The notes beneath the pieces are model-generated. The model made no database searches. It saw nothing but the letters and a program-made list of their open reading frames with translations, and had not been told where the DNA came from. The position numbers and the translations under genes were made by a program. Of a DNA stretch of 61,179 bases, positions 26,233-34,121 are shown in pieces. The DNA lies in the NCBI RefSeq assembly GCF_900116515.1, contig NZ_FPBA01000006.1:152747-213925 (forward strand), in the 5' to 3' direction. The stretch is from Geodermatophilus amargosae (GTDB lineage Bacteria; Actinomycetota; Actinomycetes; Mycobacteriales; Geodermatophilaceae). Position 1 is the stretch's first letter. Each line of letters begins with the position of its first letter.

Positions 26233-26529
26233 CTATAAATGCGGTTTCCGCTCTCCTCGGTCACCTGAGGTTGCCGCGTCGTGGACCGCGGCGCTGTCGG
26301 CAACTTGTTCGGCCGCCAGCGCCGCGGCTCGCTCGTCGCCCGTAGACGTCCATGTCACCGCGCGGCTTGCGATGCTGGCCTTGCGGACCCGTCGGCCATG
26401 TACTGAGGCTGGACGCTCACGCAGAAGCCGAGGGCGCGCAAGCTGGCCGGGGTCCTCGACTTTGTCCCCGGCCTGCAGGACGAGGCGGACGCGGTTGTCT
26501 TCGGTGTAGGCGTTCGTCGGGTCGGTCAT
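26233..26529 (-). CDS. Possible gene remnant in the spacer between DUF2075 and the methyltransferase
   Basis: In the 570-bp spacer (26173-26742) this frame gives TDPTNAYTEDNRVRLVLQAGD, then an Arg-rich and Ala/Glu-rich tail. The same frame stays open upstream of the ATG for another ~50 codons (GFTRGTAVELRLREAPEHLQ). It could be the end of an eroded gene. Third-position GC is poor and no family is recognised. No other gene is supported in the spacer. Confidence 0.25.
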   Translation of the reverse strand: MTDPTNAYTEDNRVRLVLQAGDKVEDPGQLARPRLLRERPASVHGRRVRKASIASRAVTWTSTGDERAAALAAEQVADSAAVHDAATSGDRGERKPHL

Positions 26530-26742
26530 GTCGTCGTGGCGGCCGCGTTTCCGCTGCAGGTGCTCGGGCGCCTCCCGCAGCCGGAGTTCGACGGCGGTAC
26601 CGCGGGTGAAGCCGTTGCGACGAGCGACGCTCGAACAGACAGCTCCGTGTGAGGTCGATGCCTCTGTCTGGCCGCTGGCGGGTCGAGACCGTCGTACCCC
26701 GCGGGCAACCTAGGCTTCGACTGTTGTACCGAAGGGAGCCTG

Positions 26743-27825
26743 GTGAGCGAGACGCCGGATGAAATCCGCACACTTGATCTGTTCGCGGGGGCGGGCGGAT
26801 TGAGCCTCGGCTTCGCTCGGGCGCGGAAGGGCTTCGTGCCTGTCCAGGCCGTCGAGGTTGATCAGGCGGCTGCGCGCACGTTCAAGCAGAACTTCGACTG
26901 CCCGGTACATGATGGTCCGATCGAAGAGCTGTCCGAGTTCGAGGAGGCTGACGTCGTTCTGGGCGGTCCTCCCTGCCAGGGGTTCTCTCCACTCGGCAAG
27001 AACCGCGACGCCGACTCCCGCGCTCGGCTCAACGCGCTCTGGGAGCAGTACCTGCGGGCGGTGCGGCTGGTAAGGCCGCGGGCCTTCGTCATCGAGAACG
27101 TCCCGCAATTCCAGAAGTCGGCTCAGTTCGCGGAACTGCTGCGGCTGATGGTGACGGACGAGGACCTGCGCGAGTATCAGTTCGCCTACGGGGTTCTCAA
27201 TGCCGCTGACTACGGCGTCCCGCAGATCCGACGCCGCGGCATCTTCATGGCGGTCAAGGAGGTGGGAGCGGTGCCGTGGCCGCCCCCCGCCACGCACGGA
27301 CCCAAGTCGAAGGCGCAGCGGCCCTACTCCACCGTGGAGGAGGCGTTCGAGGGCCTGTCGTGGACACCTGAGCGGTCCGACGTGGGGGTCGGCTCCGATG
27401 GTCGACAGGACCTCCACTTCGGCAGGAACGTCCGACCCATCTCTCTCGAGCGATACGCGCACATCCCGCCCGGGGGAAATCGTTTTGATTTGATGCGCAA
27501 TGCTCCCGAGATCACGCCTCGGTGCTGGCTCGAGAAGCCAACAGGGACGACTGATGTCATGGGCCGGATGTGGTGGGAGCGACCGAGCGGCACCATACGG
27601 ACCGAGTTCTACAAGCCGGAAAAGGGGCGCTACTTGCACCCCGAGGCGCATCGTCCGATCACCCACCGCGAGGCGGCCCGACTGCAGTCTTTCCCCGACG
27701 ACTTCGAGTTCGTGGGTAACCGCGTCGAGATTGCTCGACAGATCGGCAACGCGGTACCGCCCGGGCTCGCCAGGGCCATCGCACTCCACTTGCACTCGCT
27801 GCTCGAACCCTCGGGTCGTGACTGA
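26743..27825 (+). CDS. dcm: DNA (cytosine-5-)-methyltransferase 1
   Basis: 360 residues from GTG 26743, with GGGAG 4 bp upstream. C5-methyltransferase motifs in order: I TLDLFAGAGGLSLGF, IV VVLGGPPCQGFSPLGK with catalytic Cys78, VI FVIENV (118-120), VIII-like PQIRRRGIF, and X ARQIGNAVPPGLARAIAL. The target-recognition region is between about 190 and 290 (PEITPRCWLEKPTG). It methylates a specific DNA site to mark self. Its 3' end overlaps vsr. Codons such as CGT TTT GAT TTG inside the gene are unusual for this genome and suggest transfer. Confidence 0.95.
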   Translation: MSETPDEIRTLDLFAGAGGLSLGFARARKGFVPVQAVEVDQAAARTFKQNFDCPVHDGPIEELSEFEEADVVLGGPPCQGFSPLGKNRDADSRARLNALWEQYLRAVRLVRPRAFVIENVPQFQKSAQFAELLRLMVTDEDLREYQFAYGVLNAADYGVPQIRRRGIFMAVKEVGAVPWPPPATHGPKSKAQRPYSTVEEAFEGLSWTPERSDVGVGSDGRQDLHFGRNVRPISLERYAHIPPGGNRFDLMRNAPEITPRCWLEKPTGTTDVMGRMWWERPSGTIRTEFYKPEKGRYLHPEAHRPITHREAARLQSFPDDFEFVGNRVEIARQIGNAVPPGLARAIALHLHSLLEPSGRD

Positions 27826-28297
27826 GGAGACCGCCTCGCGTCCTGGCGCCAGCTCACCCGGCGTCGCCGCCCGGATGAGCAAACAGGCGCGCGCCGACAC
27901 GGGTCCTGAGCTGGCGCTGCGACGACTCCTGCACAGCAGGGGGAAGCGGTACCGGGTCGGCTGGCCGGTGCCGGGCATGCCGCGACGAAAGCTCGACATT
28001 GCGTTCACCAAGGCGCAGGTCGCGATCAACGTCCACGGCTGCTTTTGGCACGGCTGCCCGGTCCATGCCACCTGGCCGGCGTCGAACGCCGCCTGGTGGC
28101 GGCAGAAGATCGAGAAGAACAAGATGCGGGACGAGGAGACTCGCGCTCACCTTGAGAATCTCGGCTGGACGGTGGTGGAGGTCTGGGAGCACGAGACGCC
28201 GGAGGAGGCCCTGGAGCGGGTGATGGGCGCCTTGCAGCCCCGGCCAGCTGCCGGGAACGGCGAGTCGGCGTCGGGGACCGTCGACAGCGCTGGCTAG
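27818..28297 (+). CDS. vsr: Very short patch repair (Vsr) endonuclease
   Basis: 159 residues from GTG 27818, overlapping the methyltransferase stop by 8 bp; ATG 27875 is a later alternative but would cut family sequence (ASSPGVAARMSK). Vsr features: RKLDIAFTKAQVAINVHGCFWHGCPVH, with catalytic Asp60 and the zinc-binding Cys/His set around HGCFWHGC. It nicks 5' of T:G mismatches made when 5-methylcytosine deaminates, so it protects the chromosome from mutation caused by the two methyltransferases on either side of it. Confidence 0.93.
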   Translation: MTEETASRPGASSPGVAARMSKQARADTGPELALRRLLHSRGKRYRVGWPVPGMPRRKLDIAFTKAQVAINVHGCFWHGCPVHATWPASNAAWWRQKIEKNKMRDEETRAHLENLGWTVVEVWEHETPEEALERVMGALQPRPAAGNGESASGTVDSAG

Positions 28298-28306
28298 CGT
28301 GAGGCG

Positions 28307-29425
28307 GTGCGGGGGGTTGGTTTTACGTTGCTGGACCTGTTCGCCGGCTGCGGAGGAATGACTCGCGGGTTCCTCGATCAGGGGAGCTTCACGAGCGCAG
28401 GGGCCGTGGAGATCGACCGGGCTGCCGCCGCCACCTACGCCGCGAACTTCGACCCGACGGGCGTGCACACCCACGCCGGCGACATCACCGGCTACATCGA
28501 CGTCCCCCAGGTCGACGTCGTCATCGGTGGGCCGCCGTGTCAGGGCTTCTCCGCTCTCGGGAAACGTGACCCGGCGGACGTCCGCAACCAGCTGTGGCGG
28601 GAATTCGTCCGAGTCGTGCGCGAGTCAGGCGCGCGGATGTTCGTCTTCGAGAACGTCGACCGGTTCGCCAAGACCAGGGAGTTCCGGCTGCTTCGAGAAG
28701 CGGCGAGTGAGGACGGTGAACTCGCCGACTTCAACACCCAGGTCTTCCGGTTGAACGCTGCTGACCACGGCACGCCGCAGAAGCGCATCCGCACCATCGT
28801 CGTGGGGTCGCGGGTCGGCCCGGTCGATGAGCCCCGGCGGACACACGCGAAGACCCCAAGCGGGGACCTGGACCGATGGGTCAGCCTGCGGGAGGCGTTC
28901 CTCCAGGGATCGGTCGTCTTGGAGCCGATTGTCCGCGAGGCATGGCTTCCCGAAAGCGTCGTCGAGTTTCAGGGGCACGAGGTCCCGGGGGCCTTCAAGC
29001 TCCCGGACTTACACGTCACACGGAACCACGACCTCCTCTCGGAGATCCGTTATGCGCACATTGCACCAGGACAAGGGCGCTTCGACCTCCCCGAGGAACT
29101 CCGATATCCCTGTTGGCGGCGGCACACCAGGGGAGCCGGGGACGTCCTGGGTCGACTCCAGTGGGATCAGCCTTCGGTGACCATCCGGACGGAGTTCTTC
29201 CGGCCCGAGAAGGGGCGATTTCTCCATCCGCAGTGGCAGAACGGCGGCGAACAGGTCAACCGAGCGCTCACGCATGCGGAGGCGGCGGTCGTCCAGGGCT
29301 TCGACGACCGCCACCTCTGGTGCGGCAGTAAGTCGGAGATTGCCCGGCAGATCGGGAACGCCGTGCCGCCACCTCTGGCGAAGGCCATCGCCGACGTCAT
29401 CGCCAGTCGACTCGCCTCCGACTGA
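28307..29425 (+). CDS. dcm: DNA (cytosine-5-)-methyltransferase 2
   Basis: 372 residues from GTG 28307, 9 bp after vsr. Motifs: I LLDLFAGCGGMTRGF, IV VVIGGPPCQGFSALGKR (Cys78), VI FVFENV (115-117), X ARQIGNAVPPPLAKAIAD. Outside the recognition region it parallels methyltransferase 1 closely (RYAHIxPGxxRFDL, TIRTEFFRPEKGRFLHPQ), so they are diverged duplicates. Their recognition segments differ. A pair like this fits an asymmetric site whose two strands need different enzymes. Confidence 0.95.
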   Translation: MRGVGFTLLDLFAGCGGMTRGFLDQGSFTSAGAVEIDRAAAATYAANFDPTGVHTHAGDITGYIDVPQVDVVIGGPPCQGFSALGKRDPADVRNQLWREFVRVVRESGARMFVFENVDRFAKTREFRLLREAASEDGELADFNTQVFRLNAADHGTPQKRIRTIVVGSRVGPVDEPRRTHAKTPSGDLDRWVSLREAFLQGSVVLEPIVREAWLPESVVEFQGHEVPGAFKLPDLHVTRNHDLLSEIRYAHIAPGQGRFDLPEELRYPCWRRHTRGAGDVLGRLQWDQPSVTIRTEFFRPEKGRFLHPQWQNGGEQVNRALTHAEAAVVQGFDDRHLWCGSKSEIARQIGNAVPPPLAKAIADVIASRLASD

Positions 29426-29549
29426 TCCCGAGGCAGGCGTCGCGTCTCCTCAAGCCGCCCGGCCTGAGGGCTGGGCGTCGAGCGAGGCACGACTCGAGCC
29501 GACTGCAATCGTCACCATCTCGGGACGGGGCCCTGGGGCGGGAGGGCGG

Positions 29550-30338
29550 TCAGGCCTCGGCGTGGCGGGGTCCGGCACCCAAGGCCCGGGCGCTCAGGAG
29601 GGCTGCTGACTCAGCGGCCACGTCCTGGACCTGGCGTTGGAGCTGATCGAAGTCGAGTGACTCGAAGTCGATGACAGCCCCCAATCGGGACAGCCGCTTG
29701 AGAACGTCGATGAGCACGTCCCGCTCAGCGACCCCGCCTCGATCGATCGACGGCCAGACCTCGGCGAGCATCCGGACGAGGGTGCGACTGCCGCCGATCG
29801 ATTTTCGTCGAGCGAAGATCTGGTCGAAGGCCGCCTCGCCGAACGTGTCGAGGAGGCGGTACCGCCGGTACTGCTGCGGGACGGCCAGGAGGTGCGCGCG
29901 CCACCACAGCCGGCCCCAGACATGGCGGGTGATGTCGGTCCCCAGGACGCGGTCGCCCGGAGGACGCGGGTACCGCCAGTAAGAGACGTCGGGCAGCAGG
30001 ACCAACGCGAGGAAGGCCCAGATCGGCCGCACGGCTGCCTCGCCGGCGACCAGACCGCAGCGCTCGTGCAGGAGTTGTGCGATCTCCAGGTCGAAGGTGA
30101 CGCGCTCTTGTCGCCGGCCTTCGCCGGGGAAGCCCGCTCGCATCGCGACCTCGAGCACGTCACCGCGCAGACGGTCGAGCTCGTCGAGGGTGACCCGCCG
30201 GCCACCTGTTGCGGCAAACACCGCCGAGGGGTGTCGCAGCTCGTGTCGACCGCTGAGCTCGGCGACCGACAGCTGCAGGTACTTCTGGTGCAACCCGCGG
30301 GCGGCATCACCGAGCAGGCGGGGATAGAGGACGCTCAC
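29550..30338 (-). CDS. DUF6339 family protein
   Basis: 262 residues from GTG 30338. Recognised by MSVLYPRLLGDAARGLH, PIWAFLALVLLPDVSYWRYPRP and DRVLGTDITRHVWGRLWWRAHLLA. Soluble, helical, no catalytic motif visible. The last gene of the Z1 operon; its start overlaps the preceding stop by 4 bp. DUF6339 proteins occur near methyltransferase/helicase loci, so a structural or adaptor role in the system is plausible; that is inference. Confidence 0.75.
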   Translation of the reverse strand: MSVLYPRLLGDAARGLHQKYLQLSVAELSGRHELRHPSAVFAATGGRRVTLDELDRLRGDVLEVAMRAGFPGEGRRQERVTFDLEIAQLLHERCGLVAGEAAVRPIWAFLALVLLPDVSYWRYPRPPGDRVLGTDITRHVWGRLWWRAHLLAVPQQYRRYRLLDTFGEAAFDQIFARRKSIGGSRTLVRMLAEVWPSIDRGGVAERDVLIDVLKRLSRLGAVIDFESLDFDQLQRQVQDVAAESAALLSARALGAGPRHAEA

Positions 30339-31228
30339 GGACCCACCAGCAGCTGTGCGGTCTCCTGCAGTCGGCTGCTGAACAACGCCGGTGCCGTCTG
30401 CCTCTCCCTGCGGAGTGCCTCCATCGAGAATGCCGGAAAGGCATTTCGCACGACTGTGGTCAGCAACGCGCCGAGAGACCCGACGGGGTGATCGGTCTCC
30501 TCCGTCAAGTCCTCGTCAGTGAGCGCTCGTTCGACCAGCGATCTGAGCACATCCGCCCGCAGCGTCGAGAGAACCCGACGATCGGCCTCGGTGGGTGACG
30601 CGGCAGCCTCGACAGCGCGCATGACCACCTCATGGCGTTCGTTGACCAGCAAGAGGATCGACCCGAGAGCCGCACCCTCGAGGTCTTCGTCGATGTGCAG
30701 GTACCAGCCCGCGCCGGTCGGATAGGGCAGGTCGTGAAAGTCGGCGGTCGCGATGGGGAACAGCGTGTTGTCGCCCTCGAGGAGCACGCGCTGTCGGTCG
30801 GACCAGAGCACGCTCCCCGCTCTCCGGGCCGCGGCTTGTGACCGTCCGGAGCCCGGTGCGCGCAGGACGACGTTCGTCACCAACTCAAGCGTCCCCCCCA
30901 GGTCGTCTCCGGGGAGCCGGAAGTCGACCGGCGCCTCGAACGCGTCGTCAACGGGCAGGGTCAGCCGCCATGCCTGGCCTCGCAGCAGCGAGCTGGTCGA
31001 GTACCACTGCACGCTCAGATCGACCTCGGCGTCCTCGGCGAGTCCGCTCAGCTGCCGAAGCCGAAGGCCGTCCACCGTCACCGGGCGGTGCAGGGACAAG
31101 GTGGTGCTGTAGTCCCAGTCCAGGAGGGTGTCCGGTAGGAGCTCGCTGCCGTCCGGCGTGAGACGCGACCAGGGGCCGGTCGTGACGACGTCGGCAGGCG
31201 GCCGCAGGTACGGATAGACCCGGGTCAC
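30335..31228 (-). CDS. Unrecognised component of the Z1/GHKL operon (297 aa)
   Basis: GTG 31228 overlaps the GHKL stop by 4 bp, and its own stop overlaps the DUF6339 start by 4 bp. The N-terminal half is beta-rich (WDYSTTLSLHRPVTVDGLRL, VDLSVQWYSTSSLLRGQAWRLTLP), and the C-terminal half is helical (PTEADRRVLSTLRADVLRSLVERAL, ALRRERQTAPALFSSRLQET). No motif or family recognised. Position and coupling make it an integral part of the system, perhaps an adaptor; no enzymatic role is supported. Confidence 0.75.
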   Translation of the reverse strand: MTRVYPYLRPPADVVTTGPWSRLTPDGSELLPDTLLDWDYSTTLSLHRPVTVDGLRLRQLSGLAEDAEVDLSVQWYSTSSLLRGQAWRLTLPVDDAFEAPVDFRLPGDDLGGTLELVTNVVLRAPGSGRSQAAARRAGSVLWSDRQRVLLEGDNTLFPIATADFHDLPYPTGAGWYLHIDEDLEGAALGSILLLVNERHEVVMRAVEAAASPTEADRRVLSTLRADVLRSLVERALTDEDLTEETDHPVGSLGALLTTVVRNAFPAFSMEALRRERQTAPALFSSRLQETAQLLVGP

Positions 31229-33132
31229 GCCGCACCTGCGTCGCTGAGGTCCATCACAGGTGTAGCGACGATGTCCATCTCCGTCGCGGTATCGGGTACG
31301 GGGACGACCAGGAGGTCCACCTCGGCAGGACCCTCGACGGTGCAGACGTCACCGGCGATTCGGGTCCGCCCGACCAGCCAGTGCAGGACCCGCGGTCGAG
31401 CGGCGCCGGCGGGAGGATCGTCCTCCCGACCCTCCCACGTGACGACCGACAGGCGCGCGTCCAGCCGGACGGGGCCTTCAGCCGCGACGCCGTATCGCGC
31501 GACCAACACGATGCCTCCGTCCGACTCCTCGATGTGGGGTTCGCTGAGGACCGTGACACGTGCACGCCCCGACGCATTCGACGCGCTCCTGGTGGACGAG
31601 CCCTGCCCATCCGCGTTTCCAGGGCTCGCAGTCGTCGTGGTGCCCGAGCCGGCCCCACGGCTCGCGGTCGCCCTTGCCGTGCCGTCCCCGGCGACACCAG
31701 CGAACGCCGCAGCGACCAGGCCGCCCAGGTAGTTGCTGGCGGCGCCCAACGTCGCGCGGGACGTCGTGGACACTGCCTGCTGCACCGGGGCTCGGAAGAC
31801 GGCCAACTGCTCCCGCAGCCGAGTGAAGGTGACCTTGACGAAGGTGCGCTCGTGCCCGGTCAGCTGTTCGTGGACCCAGTTGTCGTGGGTGGGCGGCTCC
31901 GACCGGGCGTAAACGGAGTCCAGTTCGTCATCGGCTCGAAAGACGCCTGCATAGACGCTGTGCACCGAGCTCGTCGTCGGGCCCTCGTAGTACCTGACGA
32001 CGAGTTCAGGTGACCGCATCAGACACACGTGGTGCGGATCCCCTTCTACGCCCGCGTAGCTGGCGGCCTCCGACGCCGCATCGGGTGCCATCGGGACGAC
32101 GACCGCCTTCTCCAGTGCGAAGCGGCCCAGGCGCTTGCGGGGATTGCCACTCTCCAACGTCGTCGCAGAGTCGGTCGGTAGTCGGCGGTAGGCGTTGACG
32201 AACATCCGGAGCGGATAGAGACGAGCGGGGTCGGGCACAGGGAAAGAGCGCCCGCTCGCCACCACGCTGGGGACGAGGCGCTCAGCGCCTCGCTCGGGCA
32301 GCATGATCGGCCACAGATGCCAGGCGATGGTCTCGGCGAGGTGCTGAGCGGCTTCGTCGGGGGTCTCGAACTCCTCGAGGTCCGGGTCGATGACGACGAG
32401 GGTGGTTCCCGACTCGTCGGGGCCGAACGGAGTCAAACCGAGAGCGCGGGCCACGTCGTCCGCCTCGCTCCCGACCACGGGCTCGACGTGGTCCTCGCGG
32501 ACGTCTCCCCACCAGTGACGCCCGGTGAAGGGCCTGCTGTCCGTGTCGACCCGGGCGGAACTGTCGAAGGAGCTACCCAGTGCGATCCCGATGAGGCGTG
32601 ACGACAGCCGGCCGGAGTGGTCCTCTGGGGTCCGCGTGTAGACGAGAATGGTGCCGACACGGGACAAGCGGTAAAGCACCGCCTTGCCGTAGCCGTACGT
32701 GCCGCCGCCCATCTCGGTGTCCCGCTTCTCGCCCACGTTGAGGACGAAGGAGATCCAGTCACGGCGACCGACGGCGAGCTGGTCCGCCCGCGTGGGTCCG
32801 CCCAGTCCCTTCGTCCCACGGTCGACGACGGAGAGCAGTCGGAGGTTGGGTGTCCTCACCGCGCGACCGACCCCCAGGTGTTCCTGTGCACCTGCCGGCG
32901 GGGTGAGCAGCCGCTCCCAAGTCGGCCGGTGGGTCGGCGCGACGGTTGTCAGTTCCAGGCGGTAGGCGGTTTCCACGCCGGGGAGGCGCGCGTCCCACGA
33001 GTTCTGAGCGGTCTCGCGGACGAACACGGTCAGAGGGTCTACCGGTGGCCGCCCGAGTTGGTTACGGATGCCCTCGGACGCGATGGCGCCCGTCGGAGGG
33101 AACGGCTGCGACCACCAGCGGGGTGTCGTCAC
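31225..33132 (-). CDS. MORC/paraMORC-like GHKL ATPase
   Basis: 635 residues from GTG 33132. The N-terminal GHKL motifs are clear: N-box VFVRETAQNSWDA (Glu40, Asn44, Asp47), G1 VVDRGTKGLGG (Asp104), and G2 MGGGTYGYGK (141-150). This is the nucleotide-binding site of MutL/Hsp90/topoisomerase-type ATPases that dimerise around ATP and clamp DNA or protein. The middle likely includes an S5-like transducer, then a Ser/Gly/Thr-rich linker (about 480-520) and a C-terminal beta-rich domain (VRLDARLSVVTW onwards). No nuclease motif of its own. Coupled by 4-bp overlaps at both ends. Confidence 0.88.
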   Translation of the reverse strand: MTTPRWWSQPFPPTGAIASEGIRNQLGRPPVDPLTVFVRETAQNSWDARLPGVETAYRLELTTVAPTHRPTWERLLTPPAGAQEHLGVGRAVRTPNLRLLSVVDRGTKGLGGPTRADQLAVGRRDWISFVLNVGEKRDTEMGGGTYGYGKAVLYRLSRVGTILVYTRTPEDHSGRLSSRLIGIALGSSFDSSARVDTDSRPFTGRHWWGDVREDHVEPVVGSEADDVARALGLTPFGPDESGTTLVVIDPDLEEFETPDEAAQHLAETIAWHLWPIMLPERGAERLVPSVVASGRSFPVPDPARLYPLRMFVNAYRRLPTDSATTLESGNPRKRLGRFALEKAVVVPMAPDAASEAASYAGVEGDPHHVCLMRSPELVVRYYEGPTTSSVHSVYAGVFRADDELDSVYARSEPPTHDNWVHEQLTGHERTFVKVTFTRLREQLAVFRAPVQQAVSTTSRATLGAASNYLGGLVAAAFAGVAGDGTARATASRGAGSGTTTTASPGNADGQGSSTRSASNASGRARVTVLSEPHIEESDGGIVLVARYGVAAEGPVRLDARLSVVTWEGREDDPPAGAARPRVLHWLVGRTRIAGDVCTVEGPAEVDLLVVPVPDTATEMDIVATPVMDLSDAGAA

Positions 33133-34121
33133 GCGTGCTCCAGCAGGAAGAGCGCCGGATCGAGGTTCGTGCGACGGGCCTCCGCCTCCGCGGCACCGAG
33201 ATCCACCGCGTACTCGATCGGTCCGACTCCACCCAGGACCGCATCCCCGGACAGCCCGGCGGGGACGATGCGGGGGAAGCCGGGACCGACGAGGTAGCTC
33301 CGGTGCTCGACGACCTCGAAGCGCTGTCGGGCGTAAAGCTCGCGATGTACCTCGTGGTAGCCGACTTTCCGCAGCAGGCCCCGCAGACGTGCGCTGTCGT
33401 CCGTCAGGTCGAGGGTCGCCTCCACCAGCTCGGGGACGGACACCCCTTCCCCCACCTGTAGTCGTGACCAGTGCAGTACCAGGCGGCCGGGTGGCGTGAC
33501 GTCGAGCTGATCGGCGCCGTGGACGATGACGGTGTTCCCCTCGGGCGACGTTGTCGTCTTGACCTCCACGGCGTCCAGGCCGCGGTGGAAGTCCTGTGCC
33601 GACCCCGTCGGCCCGGTCCAGAACGTAACCGCACCCGGGTCCCGGACGAGCAACTCCCGCAGGAGGCGGAGCTCGCCGAAGAGGCCGGCAAGGGCCGAGG
33701 GTCCGAGCACCTCGTGATTCCCGGCGAGCAGGGCTTTCCAGTCCCTGAGCGCCTCACGGAGCGCCGCGATGGCCCGGTCGGGTTCGGCGGCGACACGGTC
33801 CGACACCTCGACGCAGAGCGTTGTGAAGAGCACGTCCAGGCGCTGATCCACGAGCTCAAGCGAGGCGTACTCCTGGTACCGGCGCTCGTCCTCCAACGCG
33901 CGCCGGCGCAGCAGTACCGCCTTTCCCTCCAGCTCCTCACGCAGCGTGTGCCGGGCGGCGATCGGTACGAGGAGGTGCCGATGCCCCTCTGCGTCGACGC
34001 CCGCGAGGACCGGTCCCTGCGCTGTATCGACACCCACTTCGGCCGTCCGGAAAGCGGACACGACGGGTTGCCCGGCTGCCGCCGTCCAGAGTCGTTCGAG
34101 CTGCTCGCCGTCGATCGTCAC
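33129..34121 (-). CDS. PD-(D/E)XK nuclease-fold protein (DUF4420)
   Basis: 330 residues from GTG 34121. The family signature is GLFGELRLLRELL (Glu150), followed by GPTGSAQDFHRGLDAVEVKTTTS, giving Asp177 and Glu186-x-Lys188, the metal-binding core of the restriction-endonuclease fold. These residues are all present, so it may cut DNA. Coupled by 4-bp overlaps to Z1 upstream and the GHKL ATPase downstream. This is the only clear nuclease in the operon. Confidence 0.9.
   Translation of the reverse strand: MTIDGEQLERLWTAAAGQPVVSAFRTAEVGVDTAQGPVLAGVDAEGHRHLLVPIAARHTLREELEGKAVLLRRRALEDERRYQEYASLELVDQRLDVLFTTLCVEVSDRVAAEPDRAIAALREALRDWKALLAGNHEVLGPSALAGLFGELRLLRELLVRDPGAVTFWTGPTGSAQDFHRGLDAVEVKTTTSPEGNTVIVHGADQLDVTPPGRLVLHWSRLQVGEGVSVPELVEATLDLTDDSARLRGLLRKVGYHEVHRELYARQRFEVVEHRSYLVGPGFPRIVPAGLSGDAVLGGVGPIEYAVDLGAAEAEARRTNLDPALFLLEHA

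Noticed and set aside
26417..26773. 118-residue minus-strand frame at the methyltransferase promoter
   Set aside because: Overlaps the methyltransferase start, Arg/Pro-rich with no motif.
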